Assembly (NCBI GenBank): GCA_016808115.1
Contig: JAEQBH010007412.1
Coordinates: 1-64,000 of the forward strand
DNA: 64,000 nt
Reading direction: 5' to 3'
Origin: Tetrastigma voinierianum
Taxonomy: Eukaryota > Streptophyta > Magnoliopsida > Vitales > Vitaceae
Shown: positions 23,800-35,505 of the stretch, in pieces
Numbering within the stretch: position 1 is the first letter of the stretch
Layout of the letters: every line of letters begins with the position of its first letter
Notes under the pieces: model-generated
Databases searched by the model: none
What the model was told of the DNA's origin: nothing
What the model saw: only the letters and a program-made list of their open reading frames with translations
Translations under genes and position numbers: made by a program

Positions 23800-25140
23800 C
23801 TACTCAACATCCTCCCCATCATCTGTCGAAGAGAATGCGTCCTCATCAACACAGTCGTCAAGCTCATCGGAATCCCCTTCCAAGTCAAGAGGAGGATCCT
23901 CTCCCACTGCAGGTTCTCCTCGGTAGATGTGACTCTCGATCCTGGAGAGCCTGTGGTCCAATTGTTTTTGCTTTCCCAATATGCACTTGAACCAACCCTT
24001 GATCCTACGCTCCATCCTTTTCCAAGGAGATGTGCTCATCGAAGAGCTGAGGACAAAGAGGCCCCAGAAATCACCGAAGGAGCATGAGAAGACTGAGGCT
24101 TTGTAGACGCAAATCTCGATTTTTTCTTCTCGTTTGTTCGTGACGGGCCCCGCCTTCTAAGAATTCCTTTTCTAACAATTCCCTCATCCCCGCAGCCTAC
24201 AAGATTTGTAACTAGAGTCGTGTGAACTGATATGCCTCGTTTTTCAGCTCGGGGGACCCGCAAAATCCTCATAACACAGCACCATATAACCAAGGCATAA
24301 TCACGATCTTTCAGCCATCATCTCATAAACCGAATTCTTCCTTGCTCGCAATTTCTTTCCCTTCTGGTCCGACCATAATCGTGGAATAATTTTTTCATCA
24401 ACGCATATTCAGGCTTAAGCTTCCCTGGAATGAACTCCTTACACATAAAACCTCACATGGAAACCAGAGTGGTGCACATGGCATCAGCAAACCTGGCATC
24501 GAACTCAGTAATGGCCCTGAGAGGGTAAGGTCGGTCATGTAGGGCCGGGCGAACATAGTGTAAGGAGTGAGCTATCGAATCAAGGTCGACCTTAACCGCT
24601 TTCCCATAACAAGAGTTCAAGAGGTATCTACACGCTGATTTTATCTCAACTGCATAAAATTCCGACCAAGGCCTGGTGAGATACACTTCAGATTTCAAAG
24701 ACGATTAAATTGCAAAATTTTCTCTTGAATAATAGCCCTGATAGGATGGGTGAACAAGAATGTGTCCACTTTCACACCCCGCTCGCAATGGAAACCCGAC
24801 TTTACAACTGATTGGCTCCACTTTTCTCGCTCTCCGAATCGAAGACTCCTAAGAAACATCGTCTAATCTCCTCATCTCGCTATCCGATGCCTCCGCCTCG
24901 TACATGAAGAATCTCTTCATTTTCCCTTCTCACGGCCATGAGGTATCTGGCTTGCTTTTTTTCACAAACACCCATAGAAGGCTTTCTAGGAGCTCAATCT
25001 TTCCAATGTTTTTCGATCTTGCCATAGATATAAGAATAGAAATTATAGCAAACGCCAAACACACAAAAAATATCCCAAAGAAATTCCATCTCCATAGTAC
25101 CTGGCCGTCTCCGCTCAGCCGGGACAAAAATTACTCCCCA
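23800..25140 (-). pseudogene. Extra 3' ORF of the gypsy element (plant transposon-protein type)
   Basis: Minus-strand relic in at least four frame pieces (25127-24930, 24698-24453, 24293-24036, 24039-23800). The part at 24698-24453 has RPWSEFYAVEIKSACRYLLN, then VKVDLDSIAHSLHYVR. Downstream pieces resemble a GKLKPEYALMKKL ... TRL-LQI-AAGM-REL pattern. This is the pattern of the 'putative plant transposon protein' domain carried beyond pol by many Athila-like elements (recalled, not searched). The end (24039-23800) is Arg/Lys-rich with KQKQLDHRLSRIESH, possibly a short coiled coil, and an acidic tail. Function of this domain is not established. Confidence 0.6.
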
Positions 25141-26399
25141 TACAATTAGCCGATGCCCTAATCCACCTAGAACAGAATACTACTAACCCGAGCCACCAAA
25201 GAAAATCCATGTAGACACAATGAAATATCGCAACAAAGGATGCTCTCAAAGAAATGGCAGGCGCACATCGCCCGTGTTTACCGAATCGAACCAGTCAAAA
25301 GATGAAAATGCCGGGCAGAACGTGTGATCTCTGGTTTGCTCGTGTAGAAGACAAATGGTCTATGGTTCGTCTTATATGCAGGACGGAGGAGTGGAACATG
25401 GAAGGGTTCTCTTGAAAACGTGGCGTAAAAGCCCCAATCGCCCATGTGACGCCCAAAGGGTACCGGTACCGCAAGTGTGGTACCTGGCATCACCTACACG
25501 CTCTATTTTTCAAGGCGGTGGTACCAAAGACTCGCAAGAGCTGCATCAAGCATTCACCTGTCCTTTTTTCTTCTCTTTTTTTCTTTTTGCCAATATATAG
25601 ATATACCATCGAATGCCCTCCATCTCGGATTCCACTGACTACTCATTTCTCTCCCGCTTCATACTCGCCTAACTTGATTTCAGGTTCACTCTGACCAACA
25701 CCTGTATCTTCACTCTCTTGACACCTTCACGCTTACTATGGGGTCCATTGTACTTCTTGTGATCATGGTTCCTAGGGTTCAAACTCAAGGCTCAAGATGG
25801 GTGCAAGGGGTAAGTCAAAATGATTTCACAAAATGTAACACATAAATAATGACCCCAACCATCTTCCGCCATGCATGGTGTTCTCAAAGAATATGATATG
25901 TAGTTAATACGGAATGCTAAAATGCACAGTGGAAGCACAAGAGGGAAAAGCATGAGCTTGAAGCAGAAAGAATCAATGACAGTATCAGGACTAGAACATA
26001 ATCGGGGTGATAAGGTCCCAAATATGAACAAAACTATGGTACGCTTGTTATCAGGTAGGCAATACTGAGATTCACGTGGAGTGCATACATGAGATCATGC
26101 GGCTGCATAAATCATAAGTCAAGTACTATACCCAAAAGAGCCGCAAATCAAAAATTTTGTCATGCGCTCAACATGTAACAAGCTGTCCCACCCCCACTAC
26201 AGAAATAAGCATTGCCCTCAATGCACAATAATGTGACACCAAAAGCGTAAAATGTAAGGAAACATAAGGAGGTTTTTTTTCTATAGTTTGAAAATAAAAG
26301 CTGACTAAAGAAAGAAAGAAAACAGTAAGAAATACCAGAAATAAAACAAAAACTATATACAACAAAGTAGGATAGAATACCTAAAGGGATATCCCAGAA
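25141..26399 (-). mobile_element. Gypsy spacer between pol and 3' ORF
   Basis: Stop-rich on both strands. 25446-25515 repeats GGTACCGGTACCGC and GTGGTACC words similar to 22860-23040 in the LTR. No protein relic was recognised; the short open frames are not conserved. Confidence 0.3.
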
Positions 26400-27770
26400 G
26401 AGCGATCTACCGCTCCTCACTACTCCCAATCCAGCCAAAGTGCTCAATAAATGGCTTTAAGCGCTTCATCACTTTAAAGGATTTCATTTTCCGCATTTTC
26501 AATCTCCACTCCGCATCATATGGGTAAACTACCTGACAAACGAACGGGCCAGTCCACCTAACGGTTCCTCTTGGAAACATGTGCAACCAAGAGTCAGATA
26601 AGAATACCTGTGAGGTTCAAAGGTCTTCCGAACAATGGTCTTGTCATGGAATAAATTTCGGTTCTCTTGTAAATTCGGGAGCTCTCATATGATTTCGCCT
26701 CAATTCATCAAGCTCGTTCATCTACAGCAGACGCTGTTTACCTGCCTGAGCCAAATCAAAATTAAGAGTTTTAATAGCCCAATATGCCCCCAGGTTCCAT
26801 TTCTACGTACAGATGACAAGCCACGGCATAAACAAGCCTATAAGGGACATTCCAAGAATAGTCTTAAAAGTATTACCAGAAGCCTAAAAGAGACTCCAGA
26901 AGTCAAAGAAAACCAATCATTGCGATTTGAGGCTACCGTTTTCCAAAATATGTTTGATTCCCATTAGCTAATCTGCCGCTACTGGGTTTGTGGGTGGTAT
27001 GTCGTGGGAAACTCAGGTGACTGCACTTTTTCAACAAATTCTCAAAATATCGATTACAAAAATGGAGCCCACCATCACTAATGATCGCACGAGGCACCCA
27101 AAGCGAGAAAAATATGTCTTTTACAAATTTCAAACAACTCAGGGTCATTAGTTCCCGCGGAATGGCTCACCCACTCGACACATAGTCAACGGCCAACAAA
27201 ATGTAAAGGTACCCACAAGAGGGGGGAAAAGGCCCCATGAAGTCTACACCCCAACAATCGAAAAATTTCACGGATGTTAGGTAAGAGGCATCATGTTCCT
27301 TCAGACCCCTCCTAATTGTTGGCACTCGGTTACAAAGTTTTGCAAAATTCAAAACAATCTTAAAAAGCATAATCAAAGAAACTACCAAGGGTGATTTTGT
27401 TCATAGTTTTCCTTGCAGAGAAATGCCCTCCACAGGCTTCCGAATGGCAAAAGGTGAGCACCCCAATTTGATCGTCATTAGGTACACACCTTCTCATCAA
27501 TTGGTCTGGATAGTATTTAAACAAATATGGGTCATCAAAATAATATTTCTTAATGTCCGCCAAAAATTTCTTTTTTTTTTTTGTTGAGAGGTCCATTGGG
27601 GTGGAATTTGACCAGTCACCAGATAATTTACTATGTCCGCGTACAAGGCAGTTGAACGCAGAGCAAAGCTGCTCATCGTGGAAACTGTCATTGGTCGACC
27701 GTGAGAAGCGGACTCTAACTAACCGAGACAAGTGGTCGGGCCAACATTCGAATTCTTATCTTTAATACAA
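26400..27770 (-). pseudogene. Ty3/gypsy (Athila-like) integrase relic
   Basis: Read on the minus strand. 27690-27410 has the N-terminal zinc region: FLADIKKYYFDDPYLFKY, then RRCVPNDDQIGVLTFCHSE and GGHFSARKT. 27388-27170 has CNRVPTIRRG and CWGVDFMGPFPPS, carrying the first catalytic Asp, then LYILLAVDYVS. 27148-26940 has VPRAIISDGGLHFCNRYF with the second Asp, then frame-shifted HPQT-like sequence. About 26500-26400 retains the C-terminal region before the pol stop. Frames change at 27400, 27160 and 26940. Closely related in order and motifs to the copy at 49040-49720. Confidence 0.88.
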
Positions 27771-28379
27771 AGTTGTACTCATACAAAGAGGATCCACCTA
27801 GTGTATCCTACTTCGATAGCAAATACTTTAGCGCTACATGATCCGAGAAAAAGGTTACAAGAGAACCTACAATGTGTAATGACCCTAATCCTTTCTAGGC
27901 AAAACAACTGGATAAAAAAACTCTTTTTCAAGAGTCAGTAGTCAGCTCGAAGAATCTAGAGTCTTGCACGCATACAGTAGATCACAAAAGCCTTTTATCT
28001 TCCCTTCGTCTCTAAAAATGTACTTCTATAGCATAATCACTAGCGTCACACATGATCTCAAAAGGGACGTTCCAATTAGGAGATCGCATGATAGGAGGAG
28101 ACACTAACATAGTTTTGAGTTTATCAAAGGCGACCTCGCAAGCCTGTGACCATGCAAAAGGGACGTCCCCGTGCTAAATCGCATGCGGCTGCCATGGCAA
28201 TCGAAATTTTTAATGAATTCCTATAGAATCCAGCATGTCCTAAGAATGACCTTAAATCTCTAACACTTAGGGGTAGGTAAGTTGAGATCAACTCGACTTA
28301 GCCTTTTATCCACCTCGATTCCTTTTTCTCGATACAGGACTCGAAGACAATCCTCAGGTCACCATGAAGTGACACTTTT
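27771..28379 (-). pseudogene. Ty3/gypsy RNase H relic
   Basis: Minus-strand frames carry HGDVPFAWSQACEVAFDKLK (about 28190-28130), then LVSPPIMRSPNWNVPFEIMCDASDYA (about 28110-28030) with the catalytic Asp in CDASDYA, then heavily shifted sequence to the integrase. The order RT-RNase H-integrase is that of Ty3/gypsy. The later catalytic positions cannot be followed. Confidence 0.75.
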
Positions 28380-29290
28380 CCCAATTTAACACGAGGTTTC
28401 TTGACATCTCTCCAATACCTTACGTAGATTCTCCAAACATCCCTCATATGAATCTCCAAAAATTGAGAAGTCATCCATGAAAATTTCCAAAATGATTTCT
28501 ATCATATCACTGAAAATCCCCATCATGCACTGCTGGAAGGTTCCTGGTGCATTACAAAATCCAAAGGGCATTTTCCTAAAGCCAAATGTGCCAAAAGGAC
28601 AAGTGAATGTGGTTTTCTCGATCTTCAGTTATCTCAATCTGATCAGGTCCAGTACCCATCAAGAAAACAATAAAATTCATGCCCTGCAACTCTCTCCAAC
28701 ATTTGATCGACAAAAGGTAAAGGGAAATGATCTTTCCTAGTACCCGCATTGAGTTTCACATAATCTATGCACACCCTCCAACCTGACGTGACACAGGGAA
28801 CAGCTCATTGTTTTCATTTTCTACCACCGTACCCATATTTCTTAGGGACTACCTAAGTCATCGACCCACTACATTCAGTAAATGGGTAAATAACACCTAT
28901 GTCCAAGGGTTTAACCTCTTTCGAATTCACTTTTCACATTTCTCGGGTTCAACGTTGCCGTGGCTGTCTGCAGTGTTTAACATCCTCTTCCAAATGAATA
29001 CTGTGGGTGCAGATCAAGGGGCTAATTCCTTTAATATCTGCAATTGTCCATCCTATGGCAGTTTTGTGGGTTCTCAATATCTCCAAAAGCTTATTTTCTT
29101 GTTCTGACTCTAAAGAGGGAGATATGATTACCGGGAAAGTTTCTTCTACCCCTAAGAATGCATATTTGAGATGTGATGGTAAAGGTTTCAACTCGGGAGC
29201 TTAGGTCTCTCCGGTTGCACACTGGCCCTCGATCGTGGCACTGTTCAAATCTCTCTAGCCCACCCATTCGCCTCCAATACCTCACTGTTC
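28380..29290 (-). pseudogene. Ty3/gypsy reverse transcriptase relic
   Basis: 29191-28949 on the minus strand carries the Athila-type opening: KPLPSHLKYAFLG, then FPVIISPSLESEQENKLLEIL and IGWTIADIKGISP. The central third (28940-28600) is badly shifted. 28571-28386 has MPFGFCNAPGTFQQCMMGIF and EIFMDDFSIFGDSYEGCL, so the MDD active-site box is intact, unlike the copy near 50.7 kb (MSDF). Confidence 0.9.
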
Positions 29291-29529
29291 AATTATGGAG
29301 TGGAAACTCCGATTCAGTGATGTGGGCCACCTCAACATAACTTAGGGTTTGTTTAGACAAGATATGAGAGGATCATCGATGAAACGTTATCTACATATTT
29401 CGCACCATAGAGTCTATCATGCTTACCTCACAAACGCCCTCCTCATCCCCATTTCGATAAACATTAAAGATATTCAAATTAATCTGGCCATGTTACCAAA
29501 TAACAATGTCATTAGTCCTCCCCTGCGTT

Positions 29530-29870
29530 GTATAATGGCATTAGCAAAGAGCTTTCAAGAATGATCTACCAAGAATCACCGAATTTAGTCCTCGTTCACC
29601 ACACAAAGGTCAAGGGGCTAAGAACAACAAAGTCCACAGTGGAAGTAGAACTCGTCCACTGCATTCAATACATCCTTCACTATCCCCCTCTAGGAATCTT
29701 CACACCACTGGCCCGCTAGCCGAGGGTGATATCGGGTCAGTTCTAATCTCCTAACCCTAGCTCAACATAGAACGAGTAAGGCAACGTTAACACTTGCCCC
29801 TAAATCCAATTAGCATGTCCTAATCCTTTGAATTTCCTACCACTATGGAAATAGTAGGGCTTCCTAGGTC
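29530..29870 (-). pseudogene. Ty3/gypsy aspartic protease relic
   Basis: On the minus strand, scattered frames resemble the C-terminal half of an Athila protease: an LGLG ... ITL ... KIPRG ... VDFVVL pattern at about 29760-29620, then a GRSFL segment at about 29550. The catalytic D-S/T-G was not found; it would lie upstream of about 29800. It sits between gag and RT as expected. Confidence 0.5.
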
Positions 29871-30399
29871 TTTGTATTTTGGGGGCAAATTGTTTCGAAT
29901 CAACGAAGTGGATTGCTCAGTCATAAATGCCTCCTTGTTGACACCTAGTTTTCTTTTTACAGTGCACAAATCTTTCATAAACTTGGCATATGACGTAATC
30001 TTCTTAATGACATATAGTAAAGGAATGTCTAATCCACCTGCTCGAATAACTCATAAATTTCGTATCGATTACCACTTCTTTGGGGCACACAACCTATAGG
30101 TGTATGGAGGTGGAGGGACACGAAGCCTTGTTTCTTTTTCCTCGGGCTCACCATCAAGAACATCCGCCCTAGAACATCAGTCTGTCTCGACACCTCATCA
30201 TCCTGATCGGTTCTTTTTTGCAACTCTCATCGTCTGGGCTGAATGGTTTTTTCTTAATTACTCACTAAGAGCAGACAACTCAGAATGTTCGAAGGTGCTC
30301 TCACTCGACTCGCCAAAACTCCAACACTAGTTTTGACTCGGGGTTTTCGATGGACCAGAAGCGGAGTTTCCCTTTTCTTGTTCACAATTTCACGCACGA

Positions 30400-32145
30400 G
30401 CGTTGGCTTAAAGACGATCTCATCATTCCGGCGCACGCCAACGCAAACAGGATTGTCGGTTCCAGACAACCGTAGTCATTGATCCTTCAACCTTCTCACT
30501 GAAGTTTGATAAGGTCAGGCCTGATTCCTCGATTCGATGGACGGAACCTCAATGCGGTTCACAGAAATCTCGAGGACCTTGATTCTGAAACTGGAGTAGC
30601 TTTGGCTCAAAACTTTGTTTTGATAATTGGGACCTTGGTTGTTTGGCAAGTTGTGTGGGCCTCCCTCATTTCTCCAACTAAAATTCGGGTGTTTACCCCA
30701 CCCTAGATTATACGTTTCGGAATATGGAGAATTGAAGAGCTTCCTTTGGTAGTTAAGAGCATTAGCTCGCTTCATTCGATTACCCCTCAACTGAGGAAGG
30801 CTCAAGAAGCACAGTCAGTGGGCGGGTCATCGCAAATGACGCATGGCCCTCCACTCTGTATTCCATAGGTACTATGGCACTGAGGCACACTAGTTACCTC
30901 ATTCACCTTTTTCAATTCTATAGCTTCCAACTTCCTCGCAAATTAGCTATTTTTGTCAAGGGTCATCATTCTCTTATGATGGATCTCTCCTCAGAGGTGT
31001 ACTATGCACTTAGCAAAGATTCAAGGAGGTATTAGTCTCCCCATGTTCGGAGCATTTTCTAATATGGTGTCAAAGAATTGAATCAAGCCTCAAGACTTTT
31101 CTCATAAAAATCCTCCGCACATCATTTGGATGTATTGTTTATTAGTCAAGGATAGCCCTTGATGAAAATACGCACGTGACGGTCCAATATCTAAAACCAT
31201 GATGAGGGATAGCATGGAGGAGGTCCGTATCTTCCCATACTACGAAAAGGTTCAACCCACTTTTTAAAAATTCTTAGATTGATGTTCGCATGAGTATACT
31301 GGGTAATGCATGTGGGAGGAAAGAACTTGTTATGAATTCACTTTCTCATGTCTCCAAGTAAAGATTGAATTGAACGCACCGCAAACATCCTCAAAGTCTC
31401 TCATGAATGAGCAGGGGTTCTAATCAATCCCTTTGATACACAGGAGAAGGCGATCATCTCCACTTCATGAGGAATTGGTTAGCCTCTTCAGGTAGGCGAA
31501 TACATGAATTTGTGGTGGTTCTTTGAGGTTGCAAAATCTCTCGGAGAGTTCTTTCCACATTAGGTAAAGGGGCAAGGGGAGCCAGATATTGATTTCGCTA
31601 AAAGTTAACATTTCCCCCTCCTACTGCTGGGGTTGCTGGGAGTGCAACACCATCTCCATGTTGTGGAGGTTCATGGAGTCCTTGGGGATTAATAGGTATC
31701 CCTTGAGCATTTGGATTGAAAAGAGGTTGCTGACTCCCGGGATGGTCCATTTGAGGTGTGTCTTCGTAACACCGGATCACATGACTCGTAAAGCTTCCTA
31801 CAAACACCCTCTTCGTTGGTTTTGTAGTTTTAATAATATTCTTGCAAAGCCTATCAGTGTGCATGCTTTAACGTTGCATGGGCACTTCAGTCAGCATTCT
31901 AGTTGTCATCTTGTTCCTAATTGGGACATTACTAAAGCACACTGTGTTCACACCGGGACAAGGTGGTGGCGTGGAAGTTCTTAGAGGGTTTATAAGGAGT
32001 ACCAACCGAGAAGTATTCTCCATGGTTGAGAAACGTAATCAAGGATCCCCACATCGAGCATCATCGACGATATCAGTCTCAAAGACTCAGGCTCGCATTG
32101 TTTCTCGACTCCTCTCATTATCTGGGAGAGGGACATGAGTCCTAT
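30400..32145 (-). pseudogene. Ty3/gypsy (Athila-like) gag relic, 5' truncated
   Basis: Minus-strand relic. 30805-30515 reads NPYSETYN-like sequence then LGWGKHPNFSWRN, the most typical segment of Athila gag, followed by PHNLPNNQGPNYQNK. 31864-31598 is a Pro/Gln/Gly-rich stretch (PLFNPNAQGIPINPQGLHEPPQ), as in the gag N-terminus. 32130-32000 still reads as coding on the minus strand. Homology stops at about 32145, where AT-rich non-element sequence begins, so the leader, primer site and 5' LTR are missing. Confidence 0.7.
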
Positions 32146-32933
32146 TCAGTAAATATTATTTTCCTTTCTTTTCTAATTCCAACTCGCTGCTATTTTGAGA
32201 CTCATTTTATTAGGAATGTTTTGGAAAACTCGTTTTTTGTTATGAAAACATACATCCCGTATTTTATATTATAAAACAAAAAAATAAAAACAAAACACTA
32301 AATTCATATTATAAGAACCGTTTTTTAGAGAGCTCTATATTTTCAAAAGTCAGTTTCTCAAAAACAAAAATTTAAAACCAAAAACCAACATGCCCTTCGC
32401 TTTTACCCCCGAAAAGCAAGTACACCAATATAAAACCATGAGAGGAATACAGGTATAATATCTATATGATTTGAAGTACTAGGCCATGAAAGTATAATTC
32501 TTCATTTTACGTTCTTTTATCCAAGGTTGATTACGATTTCGAGTTCTTCATCACAAAGAAATAAAATTTTTTAAACCACTGTGTTTAATTATGTGCAAAA
32601 GTAATCACTATGTTTAAAGTAATTAATTTGTCTTAATATTTTGAGCTAAAGTAACTTACATTTAAATTAGTTGAAGTTGAAAGGATTTTTGTTTTTGTTT
32701 TTGTTTTGTTTTTAAAAACTTAATATGTAAGAGTTTTTATGTTTGTTTGATTATTATGTTTAAAGAGTGTTATGTTTAAAAATTATAGTTCATATTTCAT
32801 GTGTTTTTGTTAAAGATTATGTTTGAAATTATTTAAGAAGTTATTTTTATAAATAAAAAACATAATATTATTATAAGTTAGTAGTAGTAATTTTGGAATC
32901 TACTAGTGGGTGAATGGTGAATAAGAATGGTGA
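32146..32933. other. AT-rich non-coding sequence upstream of tetraspanin exon
   Basis: Very AT-rich, with T- and A-runs and TATGTTTAAA words and no supported frame. It could be intron or intergenic sequence of the tetraspanin gene. The first tetraspanin exon is not here. Confidence 0.4.
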
Positions 32934-33290
32934 ATGGTAAATAGTCTGGGTTGTTGCAAACCAGGATTAATTCATGCAAACTATGGGATGGGGATGGGAT
33001 GGATTCGGGATGGAATAAGCACAGCCATGGCGGACTGCCACCGATGGAACAACGCCCCGGAGACATTATGCTATGAGTGCAATTCGTGCAGCCGGGGTGC
33101 TCTGAAATCACATAAGGCTTACTGGGCATGCTTTCCTCGTTCTCTACATCGTCATGCTCGTTTTACCATCGCCATCTACTGCATTGGATGCTGTGCTTTC
33201 AGAAACACTAGAAGATCCGAATCCGATTACCCCTACGGTGAAAACCGCATGTCCAAAGTCTGACCCAGATGGGACTTCTACTGGTATCTA
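32934..33290 (+). pseudogene. Tetraspanin gene fragment, large loop to C-terminus
   Basis: Plant tetraspanins are four-pass membrane proteins that organise membrane domains. This segment holds the hallmark of the large extracellular loop, GCCKP (about 32955-32970), then DCHRWNNAPETLCYECNSC (33028-33090) with the paired cysteines. The fourth membrane segment and the cytoplasmic GCCAFRNTRR, SDYPYGENRMSKV, PRWDFYW follow (33190-33282). The fourth membrane segment at about 33120-33190 is frame-shifted: hydrophobic residues appear in another frame (AFLVLYIVMLV). A TGA replaces the Arg expected before PRWDFYW. The three upstream membrane segments are absent. It is either a decayed gene fragment beside a transposon insertion or a real gene with assembly errors. 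Confidence 0.8.
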
Positions 33291-34037
33291 ATTCTCTCTC
33301 TCTCTTTCTCTCACTTATCTATTACGCCTCATTTTCGATTTTTTTTTTTATTAATACACAATTTCTAAAACATAACTTTTTACAGTTAGAAACTGTGTCT
33401 TCAAAAGACATTGGGCTTCATTGTTTTTGCAATAAAATCATAATTCCAACACATGACATTATCATTTAATATTGAAGTCACAGCTAACATATGATATCAT
33501 CATTTAATATTGAAATTGTATTTAAATTAATAACTTCTATTGATTTTATTATTCATTTTTGTTATACTTGTAAATTGGAATATAATTTCACTATTTTACA
33601 CTCAAATCTCACTTAATATAGACACTCATATGATGATAGCGCTGCTAAAACTATTATAAGAACGCTTTTTGAAAACATAGTATAATATCATTTTACAAGG
33701 TTTAAAATAAAGTATTGGGCATTTTTCTGTATCACAAAAATGAGAACTAAACATATTTTCACATTCTCAATGTTTTTCTATAAAAAGTTTAAAATATGAA
33801 CGAACTAGACCTATCATTTGCAAGCTTAAAAAAAAATTGTCATATTTAAAAACATTTTGATCATAATAGTGTTTTAAAATAGATAGAATATAGAAAGGGT
33901 GGAATTCACCTCAACAATAAAACAGGTTACTAAATTGTAAGCAAACGTGTTTAGTTGTAAAATAAGCCTTTTCAGCTCCGGTCGATCTCATTTGTGTTTA
34001 ATCTGACTGAATTTTGCTTTTGTTGTTGTGGTGAGCA
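33291..34037 (+). other. Possible tetraspanin intron
   Basis: After the codon for Tyr of PRWDFYW the sequence continues TG|GTATCTAATTCTC, a good splice donor with a pyrimidine-rich follow-on, and the acceptor-like GTGAGCAG ends at about 34037. The stretch between is AT-rich with T-runs and no coding relic. Intron status is inferred from the two edges only. Confidence 0.35.
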
Positions 34038-34070
34038 GGAGATTCTGGTGTACGACAGAAAAACTTGATT
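34038..34070 (+). pseudogene. Possible last tetraspanin exon
   Basis: Following a TTGTTGTGGTGAGCAG acceptor, the reading GAGATTCTGGTGTACGAC joined to the donor at about 33283 would give Trp-Arg-Phe-Trp. The family end is usually WWRWW followed by a short charged tail with Gln-Leu-Tyr. The match is short and the ending is not perfect, so this is a suggestion only. Confidence 0.3.
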
Positions 34071-34664
34071 TACTAGGGAAAAGGAAGAAGTGCTTTTACT
34101 TGTTTATTTGTCTCTGTATGCTTTGTTGTGACATGGGCCTTTCTTTCTCTCTCTCTCTCTTTTTTTTTTTTTCTTTTTTCTTTCTTTATGTATTATCAAC
34201 CGTTACATGGCTGCTTTTCTCATTTCAAACATCAAAACTAGACTTTTCCGGAGATCTTTAGGTAGATTCAAACTGCAAGATTTGCAATGGTCTAATTCTG
34301 GTTTGCATGGTTTGTAAACCCTAAACAGTCTAGAAAGTAAGTGCATGTTCCGTAATAGTTTTTAAAATTATTCTTCTTCCTGAAAAAAACAAAGAGAATA
34401 CTATAAGCACAAACAAAGGTTTGGTTCTATTTTTTTTTTTTTGAAAACATAAAAACATTAAATTTAAAAATAAAAATAAAAATAAAAAACAATAAAGGTT
34501 AGTTTGATTCTTATTTTTAAAAATTTGCCTTGCAATAGTTTTAAAACATAGAAAAACATGATGTTATCTAAAAATTTTTATTATTTAACTTAGGTTTTCT
34601 TTTGTGCTCTTAGTTAAAAAAACACCAAGACCAAATGTACTTTATGCTTTTTTTATTTGATGGG
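34071..34664. other. Non-coding sequence between tetraspanin fragment and TR-GAG element
   Basis: A CT-rich run at 34143-34190, a poly-T run at about 34430 and AT-rich sequence. No coding relic seen. It may contain the 3' untranslated region of the tetraspanin gene. Confidence 0.35.
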
Positions 34665-35505
34665 TTTGAGTATTGTACACGCAGTCTGTACAAAGAGACA
34701 GCCCAATAGCCACCTGTCACTGGGGCCATTTCACAAAACGAGTGCTCTCCAAACATCGCCCCAAAATACCAAGGATATGGATAATTAGGAAGGCCCACAT
34801 CCTGAACTTAATTAAATCTCATTAATAAGGAAGTAGGATAATTCTCAATAACTTTATCCCGAACCGACTAAATCTCGCCAAGGAAAGGGAGATAGACTCA
34901 AGAACTCATCCCAAATCAAATCAAATCTTATCACTGCAGCAAAGATATTCCTTTTAATTACCACTCTTAATTATCCCTTATTAATTAGCTTTACAACAAG
35001 GGAAATCTCCTATCCAATTCCAGTAGAATATTATATCATCCTCCAACTGAGAAACACAATGTTCATTAGTCATCATCCACTAGAAACATACTATTCAAAG
35101 GTCATCATCCACCAGAAACACACTACCAAGATCATAATCCACCAGGAAAGTTGTCATGATCATCCACTATAAATACACCGCCATCATCTGGCAAAGAGAC
35201 ATTCTCGTTTAATAAACATGACCAATTCTTGGTTATTGCATCAGGACGTCGATACTAAGATCTAAGCTTTCCTCGTTTTCTCTTAGAAGGAAACTCGACT
35301 AGCATCGGAGCTACACTGGCGAAGCCCCTCGCCGACCCCCATTCTCGCGGCCAGGAAGTACTACATCCAGAGCCTGGCCGACGCAGAACTACGCAATCCT
35401 ACTCCAGCCGCACATCCAAAGCCCATCCCAAATTGGCCAAAGAATCCGGGGATCCTACCAATGACTTCACACGCCCAGTCAGCTTCCGCTGAAAAAGCAT
35501 CATCG
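34665..35505 (+). mobile_element. 5' LTR of TR-GAG-like element
   Basis: Collinear with 39580-40446. Shared blocks include GGATATGGATAAT and AAGGCCCACATCC, a run of CATCATCCACCAGAAACATACT-like ~26-bp repeats (about 35070-35160), CATGATCATCCACTATAAATAC, GACGTCGATACTAAG and the end GCTGAAAAAGCATCAT. The 3' third (35280-35480) has diverged and is GC-richer than its partner. The end is near 35503; the start is uncertain by some tens of bases. Confidence 0.75.
35167..35175 (+). promoter_or_regulatory. LTR TATA box
   Basis: CTATAAATA in the context CATCCACTATAAATACA. It is repeated at the same place in the partner LTR (40104-40112), so it is conserved between the two LTRs. It gives the element's orientation as plus. 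Confidence 0.6.

Noticed and set aside
32878..33129. 83-residue minus-strand frame
   Set aside because: It is antisense to the tetraspanin segment, which has clear family motifs on +.
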